Shown here piece by piece: positions 43,458 to 46,820 of a stretch of 46,820 nucleotides of DNA. The position numbers and the translations under genes were made by a program. The stretch's first letter is position 1; every line of letters starts with the position of its first letter. Below the pieces are notes generated by a model. It ran no database searches and was not told the DNA's origin. It saw nothing but the letters and a program-made list of their open reading frames with translations. This DNA comes from Deltaproteobacteria bacterium (GTDB lineage: Bacteria > Desulfobacterota > Syntrophia > Syntrophales > UBA5619): the NCBI GenBank assembly GCA_021817825.1, contig JAKAFS010000021.1, positions 1 to 46,820 of the forward strand, written 5' to 3'.

Positions 43458-44987
43458 GTGATCCTGATCATCGATTTCGGATCCCAGTACAACCAGTTGA
43501 TCGCCCGGCGGGTCCGGGAACACCAGGTCTACTGCCAGATCGAACCGCCGGACATCGCCCTGGCCAAGATCGAGGCCCTCAAGCCCGAGGGGATCATCCT
43601 CTCCGGCGGACCCGCCTCGATCTACGAAAAGCACTCGCCCCGGGTGGACAAGGGGATTTTCGACTTAGGCATCCCGGTCCTGGGGATCTGCTACGGCCTC
43701 CAATTCATGGTCGATGCCCTGGGCGGCGAGGTGATCCGGTCGAAGAAACGGGAATACGGCTTTGCGGAGCTCAAGGTCAAGAAGGCGGGAAAGCTCTTTG
43801 CCGGCGTGGAAAAAAAGACCCGCTGCTGGATGAGCCACGGCGATCAGATCGGCCGCCTCCCGGAAGGGTTCACGATCACCGCTTCCACCGAGAACACCGA
43901 GGTCGCGGCGGCCGAAAATCTCAAGCGGCGCTTCTACGGCCTCCAGTTCCATCCCGAGGTGGTCCACACGGTCGAAGGGAAGAAGGTCCTCGAAAATTTC
44001 CTTTTCGGCGTCTGCAAATGCGAAAAGAGCTGGACCATGAACGCCTTTGTCCGCGACGCCATCGAGGAGATCCGGGCCACCGTGGGCGACAAGAAGGTGA
44101 TCTTCGGGATCTCGGGCGGCGTGGACTCCTCCATCGCGGCAGTCCTCCTCCACCGGGCGATCGGGAAACAGCTCACCTGCGTCTTTGTGGACAACGGCCT
44201 CTTGCGTCTCGGCGAGGCCGATAAGGTCCTGGCCCTCTTTGCGAAGAATCTCAAGATGAACATCCGCTTTGCCAAGGCCGGGCGACTTTTCGTCGGCCGC
44301 CTCAAGGGAGTGCTCGACCCGGAGAAGAAACGCAAGATTATCGGTCGGACCTTTGTCGAGGTCTTCGACAGGGAGGCCAAGAAGGTCAAAGGGGCGGAGT
44401 TTCTGGGCCAGGGGACCCTCTACCCGGATCTGATCGAGTCGCGGTCGGCCTTTGGAGGCCCTTCGGCGGTGATCAAGTCCCATCACAACGTGGGCGGCCT
44501 TCCCAAAAACATGAAGCTCAAACTCGTCGAGCCCCTGAAGCACCTCTTCAAGGACGAGGTCCGGCTTTTGGGCAAGGAGCTGGGGCTTTCCGACGACGTG
44601 GTCTGGCGGCAGCCCTTCCCCGGTCCGGGCTTGGCGGTCCGGATCGTAGGCGAAGTGACGGAAAAGCGGCTCACGATCCTGAAGAACGCCGATGCGGTCC
44701 TCATGGAGGAGATCCGGGCGGCGGGCCAGTACCGGAAGCTCTGGCAGTCCTTCGCGGTCCTTTTGCCCATCAAGAGCGTAGGGATCATGGGGGACCAAAG
44801 GACTTACGAAAACGTGATCGTGATCCGGGCGGTGACGAGCGAAGACGCCATGACGGCCGACTGGGCCAGGCTCCCCTACGACCTTTTGAGCCGGGCCTCG
44901 AACCGGATCATCAACGAGGTGCGGGGGGTGAACCGGGTGGTCTACGACATCAGCTCCAAGCCGCCCAGCACCATTGAATGGGAGTGA
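43458..44987 (+). CDS. guaA: GMP synthase (glutamine-hydrolysing)
   Basis: A 509-residue enzyme converting XMP to GMP. Glutaminase domain 1-190 with catalytic Cys78 (GICYGLQ) and QFHPEVVHT near 163; ATP-pyrophosphatase domain with P-loop GISGGVDSS near 217; C-terminal dimerisation domain ending KPPSTIEWE, the standard family end. It starts with GTG at 43458, with AAGGAG nine bases upstream. Its placement between carA and carB groups glutamine-using nucleotide synthesis genes. Confidence 0.95.
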   Translation: MILIIDFGSQYNQLIARRVREHQVYCQIEPPDIALAKIEALKPEGIILSGGPASIYEKHSPRVDKGIFDLGIPVLGICYGLQFMVDALGGEVIRSKKREYGFAELKVKKAGKLFAGVEKKTRCWMSHGDQIGRLPEGFTITASTENTEVAAAENLKRRFYGLQFHPEVVHTVEGKKVLENFLFGVCKCEKSWTMNAFVRDAIEEIRATVGDKKVIFGISGGVDSSIAAVLLHRAIGKQLTCVFVDNGLLRLGEADKVLALFAKNLKMNIRFAKAGRLFVGRLKGVLDPEKKRKIIGRTFVEVFDREAKKVKGAEFLGQGTLYPDLIESRSAFGGPSAVIKSHHNVGGLPKNMKLKLVEPLKHLFKDEVRLLGKELGLSDDVVWRQPFPGPGLAVRIVGEVTEKRLTILKNADAVLMEEIRAAGQYRKLWQSFAVLLPIKSVGIMGDQRTYENVIVIRAVTSEDAMTADWARLPYDLLSRASNRIINEVRGVNRVVYDISSKPPSTIEWE

Positions 44988-45402
44988 GGAGGGGAAGGCG
45001 GGACCTATGCACGAAACCCGCCGCTGCTCAGAATCTTTTCCCGACCTTGCTCATCCTCGTTCCGCTGCCGGGACCTAAACTCGCGCCGGAAGGCGCTCAA
45101 ACATAGGTCCCGGCGGGCGCTTCACTGCGGTGGCAAGGTGCCCGGGAAAATCTTCCAATCGCAGCTCTGGGTTCCGAGCACAGGTCCCAACAGCGGTGAT
45201 GGGGGAAAAGGACACAAAGATCCGCGTCACGGCAACGGCTCCCGCCCCCCGCCGCGGCCGGGATAGGGAAAAAAAGGGAAATCTCCGATTCATTCTCGGC
45301 TTTCCCTTCGGCAAGAAGCAGCCTCGTCATGGATGTCATTCCCGCGAAAGCGGGAATCCATGAAAAGACAAGGCGCCGGGGTGTTTCTGCCCAAAGTGGT
45401 CC
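44988..45402. other. Intergenic stretch with inverted repeats, no gene
   Basis: No credible coding region. CGGGACCTATG at 44999-45009 has a perfect inverted copy at 45102-45112. A CATTCCCGC-type palindrome follows at 45326-45365: TCATGGA and TTCCCGC pair with GCGGGAA and TCCATGA around a GAAA loop, with a few unpaired bases on the left arm. Confidence 0.55.
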
Positions 45403-45594
45403 GGAAGCCGGAGGGCCCTCTTCGGTAGGGGCGCATTGGAGATTTTCCGGGGTGCCCGGCCACCGCAGCGCAGCGGCCGTCGGAAAACTTGTCTGAGCAC
45501 CCTTGAGGGTGCGAGTTGGTTTTCCGACAGCGGAGCGAGGATGAGCCGGGCCGGAAAATATCCAGCGCCGCGCGAAGAGGCCCGAACGGATTCC
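45403..45594. repeat. Structured palindromic element, long copy
   Basis: Outer arms GGAAGCCG (45403-45410) and CGGATTCC (45587-45594), then CCTCTTCG (45417-45424) and CGAAGAGG (45573-45580), then GGAGATTTTCC against GGAAAATATCC. The centre contains further nested hairpins, including a GTCGGAAAAC / GTTTTCCGAC pair around GCACCCTTGAGGGTGC. A short copy of the same element is at 45738-45831. Confidence 0.7.
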
Positions 45595-45599
45595 GGGAC

Positions 45600-45637
45600 T
45601 GTAGACCTGCTGATTACGAATCAGCAGCTCTTATAGA
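45600..45637 (-). pseudogene. Broken tRNA-Thr(CGT)-like anticodon arm
   Basis: On the minus strand GCTGA-TTCGTAA-TCAGC (45609-45625) forms a perfect 5-bp anticodon stem with 7-base loop and anticodon CGT (45616-45618), and AAGAGC precedes it as in a D-arm. No GG of the D-loop, no TTCRA T-loop and no acceptor stem can be found, so it is not a working tRNA. Confidence 0.4.
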
Positions 45638-45649
45638 TTGAAATAGGGG

Positions 45650-45719
45650 CTCTGTCCTTCACCACTCAGGGACAACCTACTGATTAAGAGTCAGTTGCTC
45701 TACCATTGAAAGGTTACCC
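45650..45719 (-). pseudogene. Broken tRNA-Lys(CTT)-like sequence
   Basis: Minus strand: GGGTAACC, then TTTCAATGGTAGAGC resembling a D-arm, then ACTGA-CTCTTAA-TCAGT, a perfect anticodon arm with anticodon CTT (45686-45688). The 5' half looks like tRNA-Lys, but the T-arm (expected GTTCGA) is replaced by unrelated sequence and no 3' acceptor strand matches. A tRNA pseudogene or chimera. Confidence 0.5.
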
Positions 45720-45737
45720 GGGGAAACCTGGATAAGA

Positions 45738-45831
45738 GGAATCCGGAACAGTGTCTTCGGTAGGGGAGCATTGGAGATTTTTCGCTTCGGAAAATATCCA
45801 GCGACCCGGCGAAGACCTGTGAACGGATTCC
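45738..45831. repeat. Structured palindromic element, short copy
   Basis: GGAATCCG (45738-45745) pairs with CGGATTCC (45824-45831), ACAG with CTGT, GTCTTCG (45753-45759) with CGAAGAC (45810-45816), and GGAGATTTTT with GGAAAATATCC around a tiny loop. Compared with the long copy, paired bases change together (C-G to G-C next to CTTCG; GGG/CCC to ACAG/CTGT), so the fold is conserved rather than just the sequence. It ends 44 bases before carB. Confidence 0.7.
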
Positions 45832-45875
45832 AGACAGACACGAAGCATATAAAAGAAAAAGGAAGTTAATAAAGG

Positions 45876-46820
<945 letters not shown>

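Noticed and set aside
45600..45719. Two functional tRNA genes on the minus strand
   Set aside because: Good anticodon arms, but no T-arm and no acceptor stem; D-arms are imperfect.

Overview
The window is a GC-rich bacterial chromosome segment. Its gene content fits a strictly anaerobic, selenocysteine-using member of the Desulfobacterota (former Deltaproteobacteria, Syntrophales-like). The supports are oxygen-sensitive CoA-ester enzymes (a 4-hydroxybutyryl-CoA dehydratase with all cluster ligands), tripartite tricarboxylate transporters, CaiB/BaiF CoA-transferases, a ferredoxin-rich split glutamate synthase, and two genes with in-frame UGA codons. The taxonomic call is an inference; there is no rRNA or other marker gene here.

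Layout. 1-2.1 kb: an accessory patch with two small secreted-protein genes, one attC-like integron recombination site, a direct repeat, and a truncated 5' end of dinB. 2.2-6.6 kb: a NYN-domain ribonuclease gene, then a fatty-acyl-CoA operon (3-hydroxyacyl-CoA dehydrogenase, acyl-CoA dehydrogenase, flavin oxidoreductase) into which an AT-rich small secreted-protein gene has been inserted. 6.7-13.1 kb: the most unusual part, three tandem paralogs of a predicted exported family. In the first two a UGA codon interrupts the frame at the position where the third has Cys, and each UGA is followed by a SECIS-like hairpin with a G-rich loop. I read these as selenoproteins distantly related to the UGSC / glycine-reductase B group. 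A C-terminal scrap of a fourth copy lies between the first two.

13.2-30.6 kb: a carboxylate uptake and CoA-activation cluster. On the plus strand are CaiB, TctC, TctB, TctA, GntR, a frameshifted lactate-racemase-like gene, a second CaiB, 4-hydroxybutyryl-CoA dehydratase, a second TctB-TctA pair and an NHL propeller. On the minus strand are a GntR regulator and the set TctC, SDR, TctC. The likely scheme is import of a hydroxylated or short-chain carboxylate by the Tct systems, activation by CoA transfer, radical dehydration, then beta-oxidation-type steps.

30.9-42.0 kb: a nitrogen assimilation block with a type III glutamine synthetase, a sigma-54 activator (GAF-AAA-HTH), a three-gene glutamate synthase and a type I glutamine synthetase. 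Sigma-54 (-24/-12) promoter matches and palindromic activator-type sites lie around these genes. 42.2-46.8 kb: carA, guaA and the start of carB. The 0.9 kb guaA-carB gap holds two copies of a structured palindromic element that flank two broken tRNA-like anticodon arms.
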